64,000 bases of DNA from JADJRG01 sp964474905 (lineage in GTDB: Bacteria > Myxococcota_A > Polyangia > Nannocystales > Nannocystaceae), in assembly GCA_964474905.1 (NCBI GenBank), contig CAYYUP010000010.1:57778-121777 (forward strand), given 5' to 3'. The notes beneath the pieces are model-generated. The model had not been told where the DNA came from. It saw nothing but the letters and a program-made list of their open reading frames with translations, and made no database searches. Position numbers and translations under genes: made by a program. Below, piece after piece: positions 17,829-27,551 of the stretch; position 1 is the stretch's first letter, and every line of letters starts with the position of its first letter.

Positions 17829-19169
17829 ATGAGGCACGCCGATCGTTCGCCCGGCGGGCAAAAAAAGTCCTATAACCCGGCTGTGACCGCCGTAGATGCC
17901 GGCCCCGACGCCCCTGCGAATTCGAACCACACACCGGAGACCAGCGGCAAAGAGCCCCGACCTGCACCCGTTGTCATGAAGTTTGGGGGCAGCAGCGTCG
18001 CCGATCTCGATCGTCTGCGGAGCGTCGCCCGACGTGTGGCCGCACGTGCCTGTGAGCAGCCGGTAGTGGTGGTGGTCTCGGCGATGGGCAAGACCACCAA
18101 CAGCTTGGTCGGCATGGCAAAACAGCTCATCGCGCCACCACCGATGCGCGAGCTCGACATGCTGCTGACCACCGGCGAGCGCTCGTCGATGGCCCTGCTC
18201 GCGATCGCGATTCAGGCCGCGGGACAACCAGCGATCTCGCTGACCGGCTCGCAATGCGGGATCATCACCGACCATCAGCACGGGCGCGCTCGCATCATGG
18301 AAGTCCGTCCTTTTCGCATCGTCGACGAACTCGCGGCCGGCAGTGTTGTGATCGTCGGCGGCTTTCAGGGCGTGAGCTACAAGCGCGAGGTGACAACGCT
18401 CGGACGCGGCGGCTCAGACACGACGGCGGTCGCCCTAGCCGCTGCTCTCGGCGCAGACTGTGAGATCTACAGCGACGTCGACGGGGTCTACAGCGCCGAT
18501 CCCCGCGAGGTCGAGCACACACGACGGATCCCAGAACTCGACTACGAGTGCATGCAGGCCCTCGCCCGCGCCGGCGCCAAGGTGTTGCACGCCCAGGCAG
18601 TCGAACTCGCAGAGGAGCGCAAGATCGCGATCTACGCCCGCCACGCATCACCGGGGATCTCTGGACAGACCGTGATCCGGCGCAACAAGGTGACCAAGCT
18701 CGGCATCCGCGCGATCGCCTCGGACCCCGCAGTCACCCTTCTCGGCATCGAGTTTTGCGGCCTGCCACCAGGTGGTCTCGCCAAACTTGCATCGGCGATG
18801 TGCGCACTCGGTCTGCGCTACATCCGGGTGGATTCTCGCGGCGCTAGCGGTCTGCTCTCCCAAAGCCAACACAGCGATTGCGACGCGATCATCAACCGCT
18901 TCGCCGCGATCGTACGCGGGCTCGGTGCAGCGCTCGACAGCGCCCACGTCCGCGAGGCATGGGCACAGGTCAGCTGCATCGGCGCCGGCGTCGAAGAGTG
19001 CCCAGAGATCTCAGCACGTGCATACCGGGCCCTCGAGACAAGCGCGATCAAGATCGAAGGCGTGCACACAGAGACCCGCTCACTCGCCTTTATCGTCTCT
19101 CGATCGAGCCGGCGCGCAGCCCTTGCGGCCCTCCATCGCGCATTTATCAGCGACCCACCAACCGCCTAA
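17829..19169 (+). CDS. lysC: Aspartate kinase
   Basis: Phosphorylates aspartate, the first step to lysine, threonine, methionine and diaminopimelate. The catalytic kinase domain begins with VVMKFGGSSVADLDRLRSVA and includes VVVVSAMGKTTNSLVGMA, TTGERSSMALLAIAI and the TLGRGGSDTTAVALA loop. Two ACT-type regulatory domains occupy roughly residues 295-446 (VTLLGIEF, then SAIKIEGVHTETRSLAFIV), implying feedback control by pathway end products. No homoserine dehydrogenase is fused. The ATG at 17829 gives about 45 extra N-terminal residues of low complexity. ATG 17976 (MKFGGSSV) may be the true start and would leave room for a divergent promoter. Confidence 0.94.
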   Translation: MRHADRSPGGQKKSYNPAVTAVDAGPDAPANSNHTPETSGKEPRPAPVVMKFGGSSVADLDRLRSVARRVAARACEQPVVVVVSAMGKTTNSLVGMAKQLIAPPPMRELDMLLTTGERSSMALLAIAIQAAGQPAISLTGSQCGIITDHQHGRARIMEVRPFRIVDELAAGSVVIVGGFQGVSYKREVTTLGRGGSDTTAVALAAALGADCEIYSDVDGVYSADPREVEHTRRIPELDYECMQALARAGAKVLHAQAVELAEERKIAIYARHASPGISGQTVIRRNKVTKLGIRAIASDPAVTLLGIEFCGLPPGGLAKLASAMCALGLRYIRVDSRGASGLLSQSQHSDCDAIINRFAAIVRGLGAALDSAHVREAWAQVSCIGAGVEECPEISARAYRALETSAIKIEGVHTETRSLAFIVSRSSRRAALAALHRAFISDPPTA

Positions 19170-19319
19170 AGCTCGAACGTAGACCCTAGCGACCGCTACG
19201 TCCGGCCCCTAGGATTCGCCCTTCATTTGCGGTGAATCCTCGCGGACGAACACGCGTCTCTTGCCGTCGGTTGCCCGGCGACCAGCCCTCTCAACACTAA
19301 CCCTTCGAAAACTACGACC

Positions 19320-19943
19320 ATGACCAAGAACCTTCTTTGCCTCTCCCTTGCGACGCTCTTCGCCCTGTCGACCGGCTGCACCATCATCACAAACAGCTCC
19401 GACTCCGATACGGCGAGCACAAGCCAAACCGCCACGGATACCGCGACGGATACCGCCACCGACACCGCGACGGGCACTGGCACCGATACCGATACCGGCA
19501 CCACTACGACCGGTACCGACTCCGCCACCGAGGGCTCGTCGACGACGGTAAATGAGACCGACGTAACCGACTCCGCCACCGATTCCGCCACCGACTCCGC
19601 CACCGACTCCGACTCCGCGTCCGCCTCCGCATCGGCATCCGCCACCGATACCGACGGCACCGCCACCGATACCGACGGCACCGCCACCGATACCGACGGC
19701 ACAACCACTGGCGGCTTCTTCCCCTGCGGTTGGAATCCCAGGGAGAACTACTACGACTGTGAAGCGGGCGGCGGTGAGCCCGGAGTCGAGGACCCGATGA
19801 TGATGGTCCCCTACGCCTGCCCCGATCAGGAGCTCGTCGAAGGCGCCACCTGTGGCGATGTCGAAACGCTCGGCTGCTGCGACGGTGTCGGCGACCTCTG
19901 GTTCTGCGACAACAACGAACTCTTCCTCACCCTCTGCGAGTAG
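19320..19943 (+). CDS. Low-complexity Thr/Asp/Ser-rich lipoprotein with small Cys-rich C-terminal domain
   Basis: 207 residues: a short signal peptide with lipobox ALSTGC (Cys20), then about 110 residues almost wholly Thr, Asp, Ser, Ala and Gly, including three copies of ATDTDGT, then a folded-looking end with seven Cys (from FFPCGWNPRENYYDCEAGGG to NNELFLTLCE). The layout of anchor, long flexible stalk and compact cap suggests a surface-displayed domain. No family was recognised for the cap. A strong terminator follows 20 bases after the stop. Confidence 0.85.
   Translation: MTKNLLCLSLATLFALSTGCTIITNSSDSDTASTSQTATDTATDTATDTATGTGTDTDTGTTTTGTDSATEGSSTTVNETDVTDSATDSATDSATDSDSASASASASATDTDGTATDTDGTATDTDGTTTGGFFPCGWNPRENYYDCEAGGGEPGVEDPMMMVPYACPDQELVEGATCGDVETLGCCDGVGDLWFCDNNELFLTLCE
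19641..19702 (+). repeat. Three tandem 21-base units encoding ATDTDGT
   Basis: The unit gccaccgataccgacggcac plus one base is repeated three times inside the lipoprotein stalk, with only the end of the last copy differing. Each unit keeps frame, so copy-number change would alter stalk length only. Confidence 0.85.
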
Positions 19944-19962
19944 TCACCACATCGCAACCTCG

Positions 19963-20000
19963 AAAAGAGAGAGGCTCCTTTGGGAGCCTCTCTCTTTTTT
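19963..20000 (+). terminator. Rho-independent terminator after the lipoprotein gene
   Basis: A 12-base-pair stem, GAGAGAGGCTCC with GGAGCCTCTCTC, around a TTTG loop. It is preceded by AAAA and followed by six T. It lies between convergent genes, and the A run before the stem means it could also act on the opposite strand. Confidence 0.92.
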
Positions 20001-20028
20001 CGCCTGCAACCCGTCCTATGTACACGAC

Positions 20029-21843
20029 CTACTCGCGAACGATCACCGTCGTGCCCGGGCTCTCATCGGTCGAATGCACGCCGTGCCAACCCTCTGGCAA
20101 AAACGGCGTCGTCCAAAAGAAGAGCCAGCGAGCGTCACTCGGCCCCAGGTTCACGCAACCATGGCTGCGCACACGGCCAAAGGACCGGTGCCAAAAGGCA
20201 CCGTGCAGCGCGTACGACCCGTAAAAGAACATGGTCCAAGGAACATCTTGGATCGAGTAGTTGCCGTCCGATGCGGTATTGCCGTCCATCGTCGATGAGA
20301 TGTGTTTGGAGTAGATCCGCCAGCGCCCGGTCGGGGTATCGAAGGGCTCCTCCTTGGAGCCCTTCTTGCCGGTTGAGACCAAGGTTACGTAGACCGGCCG
20401 GGTTCCCTCGTAAGCGACCAAGGTCTGGGTCTTAAGGCTGACGTCGATCCAGCGCTCCCAAGGCTCTAGCCCCTTTGGCAGCGGCTGCAGCTCGGGGATG
20501 TTGAGATGCTCCTTGCGCACCAAAAAACCCTCGGCCGTGATCATGTAGGCCCGGCCGTTGATCTCGGTCTCCTCATTGACGTCGACAAAGTCGCGGCGCT
20601 CGAGACCGCGGACGACCTTGAGTTTGTCGTTTTCGTCTAGGCGCAGCAGCTTTGAGGTCTTCTTGCTGACAAAGGCGACCGGGAAGGCGACTTCGTCGTC
20701 GATGGCGATGCCCTGGTAGTCCTTGGCCTTGTAGCGGGAGATCGAGCTCGCGTTGACAAAGGCCCCGCGGGCGGTCCGATAGAACGAGCGCCCGTTCTTC
20801 TTGGTTTTGGCGCCCAGCGAGAGAAAATTGCCGCGCTCGAGCCAAGGCGAACCGGGGCTGAGCGGCAGCTTCATCGCCAGCAGATCCGCGTCCTCGGTGT
20901 CCGGCTCGACATCGCTGCCCGCCTCACCATCCGCGACGGCTCCGGCCTCGACATCGCCATCGCCATCGCCATCACCATCACCCGCTGCCGCACCGTCGTC
21001 GGGCGGTGGCGCACCGACGCGCTCGGCCTCGCGGATCGCCCGGTGCAGGACCGCCGCTTTGATCTCCTCGGCGGTGGGGATCCGCCACCACATCGGGCTG
21101 TTCCAGCGACGCACATAGCCGTAGTCGTAGGGGTGTGCCTCGTCCAAGCGGGCACTTGGCGGGCCCTGCATGAAGGGCGGCTTGTCGGCGTCCACGACCC
21201 AACCCTTGCTCGCGCACACGTATCCCCCCATGGGCAGCCCGTGAAAGCCCTTTTTGCAGGCCTTGGTGGCATCCTCGATCTTCGGCGTGACCTTCATGCG
21301 GGTGCCGATTCGCAGGTAGCCGAGCTTGTCGCTGGTCATGTCAGGACGCGAGTAGATCGCGACCACCTCGTAGCCCGCAAGACCGTGCACCGTCAGCTCC
21401 TCAGCGGGCGGCGCCTCGACGGGAAAATACACCCGGCCGTAGGTCTCGGGCGCGATCGGGTCGAGCCCCTCTTCGAGGCCCGTCGTCTCCCCACTAGTTC
21501 CGCTGGTGCCTGAGCCCGAGCCTGAGCCCGAGCCTGAGTCAGTGCCTTCAGTCGTGCCGGTACTGAGACTCGTCGTGCTCTCGTCACCTCCAGCTTCGCC
21601 AGCGACCGAAGCATGTGCATCCGCGGACGCGCCCGGATGGGGCAGAGCACTCGCCGGCGTCGACTCGGGTGAGCCGCGCTGCACCTCGCCACCGGGCTCA
21701 CAACCAATGACCAGCGATGAAGACAAGAGCGAGCAAGCGAGCGCCGACAAAACGGCCCCCCCCAGCGACCGGTGCGGCGCCCCTTCGTTGCCTCTCGCCG
21801 ACGCCGATCTCAGCGCTGGCCTCTGTCGCGGGTTGCTGGACAT
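20029..21843 (-). CDS. L,D-transpeptidase (YkuD domain) lipoprotein
   Basis: 604 residues. The leader (ALACSLLSSSLVIGC) suggests lipidation near Cys48. A Ser/Thr/Gly/Glu linker with a GSGSGSG run follows, then a middle region (about 130-460) with repeated segments such as GYEVVAIYSRPDMTSDKLGYLRIGTR that look like SH3-type modules, interrupted by an acidic DGDGDGDGD stretch. The last 150 residues are the YkuD catalytic domain: WIDVSLKTQTLVAYEGTRPVYVTLVSTG, then ALHGAFWH and RSHGCVNLGPSDA, with the nucleophile Cys563. It would cross-link peptidoglycan at meso-DAP or attach a protein to it. It is monocistronic and converges on the lipoprotein gene across the terminator at 19963. Confidence 0.92.
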   Translation of the reverse strand: MSSNPRQRPALRSASARGNEGAPHRSLGGAVLSALACSLLSSSLVIGCEPGGEVQRGSPESTPASALPHPGASADAHASVAGEAGGDESTTSLSTGTTEGTDSGSGSGSGSGTSGTSGETTGLEEGLDPIAPETYGRVYFPVEAPPAEELTVHGLAGYEVVAIYSRPDMTSDKLGYLRIGTRMKVTPKIEDATKACKKGFHGLPMGGYVCASKGWVVDADKPPFMQGPPSARLDEAHPYDYGYVRRWNSPMWWRIPTAEEIKAAVLHRAIREAERVGAPPPDDGAAAGDGDGDGDGDVEAGAVADGEAGSDVEPDTEDADLLAMKLPLSPGSPWLERGNFLSLGAKTKKNGRSFYRTARGAFVNASSISRYKAKDYQGIAIDDEVAFPVAFVSKKTSKLLRLDENDKLKVVRGLERRDFVDVNEETEINGRAYMITAEGFLVRKEHLNIPELQPLPKGLEPWERWIDVSLKTQTLVAYEGTRPVYVTLVSTGKKGSKEEPFDTPTGRWRIYSKHISSTMDGNTASDGNYSIQDVPWTMFFYGSYALHGAFWHRSFGRVRSHGCVNLGPSDARWLFFWTTPFLPEGWHGVHSTDESPGTTVIVRE

Positions 21844-22118
21844 GCCGAGTGCATAGCTTACGAGCCGCCTTCAAGGAAGATTCCAGGCTCCGGCATCAGC
21901 GCCACAAAGCACCCCTCTGAGCCTTTTAAAACCGCTCTAAACCCTGTACAGGCCAAAAACAGCCAAGTTGGCAGGATTGGCAGGATTCAACAGCTCCGCG
22001 AATTCGACGAACTCCCCCGCAGCGATCCGAAGACAACAGCCCCGGACCACGCCCGCTCCCACCCCACACTAGAGACAGCCTCGCGAGCACAACACCCCGG
22101 TCGCCCCCGTAGCCGCGC

Positions 22119-23021
22119 TTACTCTACGAGCGCGCTGTTGGACTCGCAGGCGAAGACGTAAGTCCAGTTCAAATCTCGATCAAACCACTCACCGTTGTCC
22201 GGTCCCTTGCCGTAGAGCCCGATGACCACGCCCGCAGGCACGTCGCTGTCCGGATCCTCCGGCCCCCAACCATTCATATTCGGCGTGGCGAGCATGTCAT
22301 CATTATTGACCCACTTGTACTCCCCCATGAAACCATTACTGCCGTAGGCGCCAACCCACAGCGACGCAGTCGGGACGCTCGGCTGGTCCCTTCCGATATT
22401 CGGTGAATCCTGAACCGCGGTGATCGCGTTGTAGAGGTTTAACCGTTTTTCGTTGCTCTTGGCGATCACCTGACGCCCGCAGAGTTCCTCGCAAACCGAT
22501 TTGGAGCCCTCCCAGGACAGCTCCGCACGGCAAAAGAAAATCGTCTCGCTGAGGAAGGGCACCGACTCGCAGTCATTGGTTTCGAGTGCCTCCGCCGCCT
22601 TATCCAAGTTCTCAGTACAGAAGGCAACCTCGGCGCCATCCGTTGTCGTCCCCGTCGTCGTCGTCGTTCCCGTTGTCGTTCCCGTCGTCGTTTCCGTCGT
22701 CGCTTCCGTCGTCGTTTCCGTCGTCGTTCCCGTCGTCGTTCCCGTCGTCTGCCCACCCGTCATGCCGCCGCTCACAGAGATGGATCCCTGGGTAATCTCC
22801 AAGGTCCCGACGCTGCCTGAGGCCGACGAACTCGATCCCGACATCGAGCCCGTCGTCGCCGAGCTGGCCGCCATCGAAGCCCCACCGTCATAGGAGGGAT
22901 TGCCGATCACACAGGCTCCAAGGCCCACAAGAAAACCCCCCCCCATGGGAATGGGAAACCAAGCCCCGATTTTCCCACCCACATCAGCCCAACCTCTACC
23001 CATGCATTTATGATTCGCCAC
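22119..23021 (-). CDS. C-type-lectin-like domain lipoprotein with Thr-rich stalk
   Basis: 300 residues as called. A hydrophobic stretch before LVGLGAC resembles a lipobox, so ATG 22946 may be the real start; the upstream 25 residues do not look like a signal peptide. A stalk of repeated TTTG/TTTE units (about 90-130) comes from a GTCGTT hexanucleotide tract. The C-terminal 170 residues match the C-type lectin fold: ELSWEGSKSVCEELCGRQVIAKS near its start, LWVGAYGSNGFMGEYKWVNNDD in the middle, and NGEWFDRDLNWTYVFACES at the end. Such domains bind sugars or proteins on surfaces. No partner gene is adjacent. Confidence 0.78.
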   Translation of the reverse strand: MANHKCMGRGWADVGGKIGAWFPIPMGGGFLVGLGACVIGNPSYDGGASMAASSATTGSMSGSSSSASGSVGTLEITQGSISVSGGMTGGQTTGTTTGTTTETTTEATTETTTGTTTGTTTTTGTTTDGAEVAFCTENLDKAAEALETNDCESVPFLSETIFFCRAELSWEGSKSVCEELCGRQVIAKSNEKRLNLYNAITAVQDSPNIGRDQPSVPTASLWVGAYGSNGFMGEYKWVNNDDMLATPNMNGWGPEDPDSDVPAGVVIGLYGKGPDNGEWFDRDLNWTYVFACESNSALVE

Positions 23022-23095
23022 CCCAACAAAAGCCGCAAGGGCCCCTGCTCGCTGTCAGTGCGCGCGAGATCGCCAGGCCACGCCAACGATGCCGA

Positions 23096-23899
23096 TCAGA
23101 CCAGCAGCTCGCCGCGGGAGATGGTCACGGCCTGACCACCGAGCAGCACACGATCGCCGGAGATCCGAACTCGAACCCACCCCCCCCGCGCCGACGCTTG
23201 GTACCCCGTCAAGACCCGGCGATCGAGGCGATGGGCCCAGTAGGGACCCAGGCAGCAATGCGCCGAGCCGGTGACAGGATCTTCGCTGATACCGACGCCC
23301 GGGGCGAAGAACCGCGAGATAAAATCTGCCCGCGCCGTAGTCCTCGCCTTGGCGCTGACGATCACACCGCGGTGGCCGATCTCTGCGAGGCGTCTTGAGT
23401 CTGGGCGGAGCTCGCGAACCATCTCTTCGTGCGAAACGATCACCAGATAATCGTCGTCGGCGCTGCGACCGAAAAATTCCGCCTCTTCGATGCCGAGAAG
23501 CCGGAGCAAGCCCTGTGGCGGGACCTCGGCTACCGGCGGCCGGCTCGGAAAATCGAGTTCGATCCAACCGTCGATGCGCCTGGCCAACAGGAGCCCGCTG
23601 GCGCTCGTAAAGCGGATCGACTGCTCGGCCGCGACCCAGCCGGCCTCCCACAGCGCGTGGGCGCCGGCGAGCGTCGCGTGCCCGCAAAGCTCGACCTCGG
23701 CCGCCGGCGTGAACCATCGGATCGTCAGCTCCTCGCCAATGCGCTCGACAAAGGCGGTCTCCGAGAGACTCATCTCGCGAGCCACGGTCTGCATCCACTC
23801 CGCGCTGCGCGGCTCCTCACCCAAGAGACAGATCGCCGCCGGATTGCCGGTGAAGGGAGCGGCGGCAAATGCATCGATATGAAAGAGCTGGATGGACAT
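23096..23899 (-). CDS. PhzF-family isomerase/epimerase-like protein
   Basis: 267 residues, typical length. The two-lobed diaminopimelate-epimerase-like fold is indicated by FHIDAFAAAPFTGNPAAICLLG at the N-terminus, the catalytic-Glu segment MSLSETAFVER near residue 47, FTPAAEVELCGHATLAGAHAL, and EDPVTGSAHCCLGPYWA in the C-terminal lobe. PhzF itself isomerises a phenazine precursor, but most family members have unknown small-molecule substrates and no phenazine genes are nearby. The gene stands alone. Confidence 0.9.
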   Translation of the reverse strand: MSIQLFHIDAFAAAPFTGNPAAICLLGEEPRSAEWMQTVAREMSLSETAFVERIGEELTIRWFTPAAEVELCGHATLAGAHALWEAGWVAAEQSIRFTSASGLLLARRIDGWIELDFPSRPPVAEVPPQGLLRLLGIEEAEFFGRSADDDYLVIVSHEEMVRELRPDSRRLAEIGHRGVIVSAKARTTARADFISRFFAPGVGISEDPVTGSAHCCLGPYWAHRLDRRVLTGYQASARGGWVRVRISGDRVLLGGQAVTISRGELLV

Positions 23900-24180
23900 C
23901 TGGACCTCGGGCAGCGCGCACTCAAAGGTAGACGATCCAGCATCGCGCGCCTAGGTGGCGAGACCCTCTCACCACATTCCAGTGTCCACTCAACCCCCCG
24001 AGAGAGGGCTCTAATGCCGGCAAAAGAACCGAGAAATCCGGTCGCGAGCGCTTCGCATGCCCCCATGCGCGAAATTCGCAGGTCCCCAATCGGCGTTCTC
24101 ATCGGCTCACGACGATGTCTTCCTGAGCTGGGGCCTGCACTCTTCGACGACCGCGGCGGCCGTGTTATCCACCTGCGAAC

Positions 24181-25098
24181 ATGAGCCTGCCATCGAGCCC
24201 CGAAGCCACCTGCACAGCAAGCGCCTCCAACGCGGTCGAGCTGGTCATCCGCGGCGGCGTCCGTGACCTCGACGGAACCTCGCTGAGGCGACTGTTACCG
24301 GCGCAGGGACGGCGCATGATCGGCCCCTTCATCTTTTTCGACCACCTTGGACCTGGTGAGCGCAAGCCCGGCCAAGGCATCGACGTGCGCCCTCATCCGC
24401 ACATCGGTCTGATCGCGGTGACCTACCTCTTTGCCGGCAGCATTCATCACCGAGACAACCTCGGAATGCAACAGGTGCTGGAGCCCGGCTCGATCAACTG
24501 GATGACCGCTGGCCGCGGCATCGTCCACTCCGAGCGCAGCAGCGATGAGTTCCGCAAGAGCGGTGGAAGCCTCCACGGGGTCCAGCTCTGGATCGCGCTG
24601 CCGACCAAAAAAGAGGAGACCAAACCGTCTTTCCGCCACTACGCGGCGGCATCGATCCCAAGCGTGCGCATCGCCGGAGTGACGATCAAGGTCCTCGCGG
24701 GCGCAGCCTTTGGCGTGCGCTCACCGGTGCACGTGCTCTCGCCGCTGCTCTATGCCGAAGCGACGATGCCAAAGGACTCACGCCTGATACTGCCGGACGA
24801 TCTGCCCGAACGCGCAGCCTATGTCGTCAGCGGAACGGTCCGCTGCGGCAAGCGCGGGGACCCGGTCGGCGCCGGCCAGATGCTCGTCTTTGGCGAGGGC
24901 GACAAGGTCGATCTTCGCAGCCCCCGAGGCGCGCACATCCTCATCCTCGCAGGCCAGCCGGTCGGCCCCCGCTTTATCGAGTGGAACCTGGTGTCGAGCT
25001 CCGAGCAGCGCATCGAACAAGCCAAAGAAGATTGGCGAGAGCAGCGCTTTGCGACGATCCCCGGCGACGACGACGACTTCATTCCCCTCCCGGAGTAA
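24181..25098 (+). CDS. Pirin-family bicupin protein
   Basis: 305 residues with the pirin layout. The N-terminal cupin carries GQGIDVRPHPHIGLIAVTYLFAGSIHHRD and WMTAGRGIVHSERSS, which supply the metal-binding His residues and Glu. The second cupin is near residues 180-280 (SGTVRCGKRGDPVGAGQMLVFGEGD). Pirins are cytosolic metal proteins, some with quercetin dioxygenase activity and some acting on transcription or metabolism; the role here is unknown. It converges on pyrC. Confidence 0.92.
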   Translation: MSLPSSPEATCTASASNAVELVIRGGVRDLDGTSLRRLLPAQGRRMIGPFIFFDHLGPGERKPGQGIDVRPHPHIGLIAVTYLFAGSIHHRDNLGMQQVLEPGSINWMTAGRGIVHSERSSDEFRKSGGSLHGVQLWIALPTKKEETKPSFRHYAAASIPSVRIAGVTIKVLAGAAFGVRSPVHVLSPLLYAEATMPKDSRLILPDDLPERAAYVVSGTVRCGKRGDPVGAGQMLVFGEGDKVDLRSPRGAHILILAGQPVGPRFIEWNLVSSSEQRIEQAKEDWREQRFATIPGDDDDFIPLPE

Positions 25099-25121
25099 GT
25101 CCCCGTCGGCGGTAGGTATCG

Positions 25122-26222
25122 CTAGCTGCGAGCGATGACTCGCCAGAGGACCTCAGAGCCTGCCCGAAGGGGCACGATTTCTCCGCCCCCGGAGTCGTAG
25201 CTCATCGGCACCTGCCAAGGAATCGGAGCCAGGGTGATCGTGCCTCTATTTCGCGGCAGTCCGTAAAAATCCGGCCCGTGATGGCTCGCAAAAGCCTCGA
25301 GCTGTGTGAGCGCATCGGCGGCTGCAAACACCTCGGCGTAGAGTTCGATCGCCGCATGAGCGGTGTAACAGCCGGCACAGCCACAGGCATTTTCTTTGGC
25401 GCTGCGCTGGTGCGGTGCCGAATCGGTACCGAGGAAAAAGCGACGATCGCCCGAGGTCGCGGCGTCGACCAGAGCCAAGCGATGGCGCTCACGCTTGAGC
25501 ACTGGCAGGCAGTAATGGTGCGGCTGCAAACCACCGACCAGCAGCGCGTTGCGGTTTAGCAGCAGGTGGTGAGCGGTGATCGTCGCCGCCACAAGGCCGC
25601 CGCTCTGCCGCCGAACAAAGTCGACGCCAGCGGTCGTGGTCACGTGCTCGAGCACGACCCGGAGCCCAGGAAAGCGAGCACAAAGCGGCTCTAAAATCCG
25701 CTCGATGAACACCGCCTCGCGATCGAAGATATCGACCTCTGGATCGGTGACCTCGCCGTGCACAAGCAGCGGCAGGCCGAGCTCTTGCATCGCCGCCAAC
25801 GCCCGCTCGACCGGCGCCGCCCCCAGCTCGCGAACACCGGCTGCCGAGTTGGTCGTCGCCCCCGCTGGGTAGAGTTTAACGCCGACAACAAACCCGCTCT
25901 CCCGCGCCGCTCGCAGCTCCGCCGGCGTTGTCTCGTCGGTGAGGTAGAGGGTCATCAGCGGCTCAAATTGTGCCGCTTTCGGCAGCGCAGCGAGGATCCG
26001 CTGGCGGTACGCGAGCGCATCGGCGAGCCTTCGCACCGGCGGCCGCAGGTTGGGCATAACAAGCGCGCGACCGAAGTTTGCAGCGCTATGGCCGATGACC
26101 GACGCAAGCGCTGCTCCATCCCGCAGGTGCAGATGCCAGTCGTCAGGGCGACAGATCGTCAGCGACGTTTTGGCCAGGGCTTGAGCTTGATCTCGATCGC
26201 TCACAGGATCTCCGCTCATCAT
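25122..26222 (-). CDS. pyrC: Dihydroorotase, class II
   Basis: Makes dihydroorotate from carbamoyl-aspartate in pyrimidine synthesis. 366 residues, slightly longer than the Escherichia coli type because of about 20 extra N-terminal residues. Zinc ligands and landmarks are visible: DDWHLHLRDG at the start of the barrel, VMPNLRPPV, VGVKLYPAGATTNS with the Lys that is carbamylated, VHGEVTDPEVDIFDREAVFIE, VLEHVTT, and LGTDSAPHQRSAKENACGCAGCYTAHAAIELYAEVF. Its ATG overlaps the stop of the beta-propeller lipoprotein gene upstream by four bases, an odd partner for a biosynthetic gene. Confidence 0.94.
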   Translation of the reverse strand: MMSGDPVSDRDQAQALAKTSLTICRPDDWHLHLRDGAALASVIGHSAANFGRALVMPNLRPPVRRLADALAYRQRILAALPKAAQFEPLMTLYLTDETTPAELRAARESGFVVGVKLYPAGATTNSAAGVRELGAAPVERALAAMQELGLPLLVHGEVTDPEVDIFDREAVFIERILEPLCARFPGLRVVLEHVTTTAGVDFVRRQSGGLVAATITAHHLLLNRNALLVGGLQPHHYCLPVLKRERHRLALVDAATSGDRRFFLGTDSAPHQRSAKENACGCAGCYTAHAAIELYAEVFAAADALTQLEAFASHHGPDFYGLPRNRGTITLAPIPWQVPMSYDSGGGEIVPLRAGSEVLWRVIARS

Positions 26223-27551
26223 GGTTTGCAGGTCACCGGCTGCGGCCGGATCGCGAGGGCGTTGCTGTCGTAGTTCCCACCGAGATCGATAAAGGTTGGC
26301 TCGTCAGCGTCCAGGACCAGGCGATAGACGCCGTCGTTGCCGAGTACATCGCCGCTCGGCACATAGGCGACGTTGCCGACGACATCGACATCGCGGGGCC
26401 GAGCCCCCATCGGCAGAGGTTTTTCGACCGACGAGAGATCGCCCGTATCGATGATGTACAGGCTCGAATCATCCTCGCAAGCGACCACCAAGAGACTGTC
26501 GTTCTCGGCGAGTTCCAGCCCCCATGGATCGTCACCGACGTCGACCGCCGCGCTCTCACTGAGGGTCGCGGCATCGATGATCTTGATCTGATTCATACCG
26601 CGATCGCTGACGTAGAGGGTCTTGCCGTCAGCGCTGATCCGCAGATCCCAGAGCGCCTTGCCGAGTTCGGCGATCTCGATGTTCTCGGTCTCGACATCGA
26701 TGCGCAGCACCTCTTTGCCGTACCAATTCACCATGTAGATGAGATCTGAGCAGGGATCGAGGGTCATTTTGCCGCCCTGCACACCCTCCGGTAAATCGAT
26801 CGTCCCCTGGATCGTGTAGGTGTCAGCGTCGATGATCACCAGCGCCTTCGAGTCCCGGGAGGCGACGTAGGCCAACGAGCCGTCGCTGCTGAAAAGCACA
26901 TCGACCGGGTAATCGCCGATGCCGCCCAGGTCGATCGATTGCATGAGCGAATGAGTCGCGGTGTCGATGATCAAGGCACTATCTCCGACCGCACCGACGA
27001 TCCAGACCTCAGAGCCATCCGGGCGGATCGTCACATCGTAGGGATAATTTCCCCCCGGTAGGAGGTCGATGTCGGCCTTGACCTCTTCGGTCATCCGATC
27101 GAAGGCGACAAGGCTGTCAGTCAGCGACATGCCGACATAGACCGCCTCAAATTCATCTCCGCCAGTGGTCGTCGTTGTTGTCGTTGTTGTCGTTGTNNNN
27201 NNNNNNNNNNNNNNNNNNNNNNNNNNNNNNNNNNNNNNNNNNNNNNNNNNNNNNNNNNNNNNNNNNNNNNNNNNNNNNNNNNNNNNNNNNNNNNNNGCTC
27301 GTCTCGCCGGAGGTCGAGGTAGACGTCGCCATCGTCGTCGTCCCGGTTGCGGTCGCGCTGCCGCTCGTCTCGGAACCCGAGCTTCCCGTCGTCGTCGTCG
27401 TCGTCGTCGTCGCATCCGTTGGCGAATTCGTCGTACCGCTCGCGCTCGCGCCTCTGCTGCCGGTACCGATCGAGTCGTCGCCGCAGGCGAAACCCTGCGC
27501 CCCCAGGCAAAGAGCGAGAGCAAGTCCAAGTCGGCGGCTACGGTCTGTCAT
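26219..27551 (-). CDS. YVTN-type beta-propeller lipoprotein, broken by an N run
   Basis: The N-terminus lies right of the N run: ATG 27551, a signal peptide with lipobox QGFAC, and a Thr/Ser/Gly stalk. Left of the run, in a different frame, come a poly-Thr tract and then about 280 residues of repeated beta-propeller blades (TATHSLMQSIDLGGIGDYPVDVLFSSDG, ADGKTLYVSDRGMNQIKIIDAATL, DSLLVVACEDDSSLYIIDTGDL) ending at TCKP. The frame change is explained by the placeholder 100 N standing in for an unknown length of CGTTGT-type repeat, so the gene is probably intact in the organism. Propellers of this kind often bind proteins or polymers outside the cell. Confidence 0.85.
27197..27296. other. Assembly gap of 100 N inside a Thr-repeat tract
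   Basis: Exactly 100 N, preceded by a tandem CGTTGT-type tract and followed by unrelated coding sequence. Unlike two of the other gaps it has no repeated flanks, so the missing length is probably more of the simple repeat. Confidence 0.95.

Noticed and set aside
22620..22750. CRISPR-like array
   Set aside because: The GTCGTT tract is a simple in-frame coding repeat without spacers.
23900..24180. Coding sequence between phzF and pirin
   Set aside because: Open frames here are extensions of or antisense to the flanking genes and show no independent protein pattern; it is probably the divergent promoter region.
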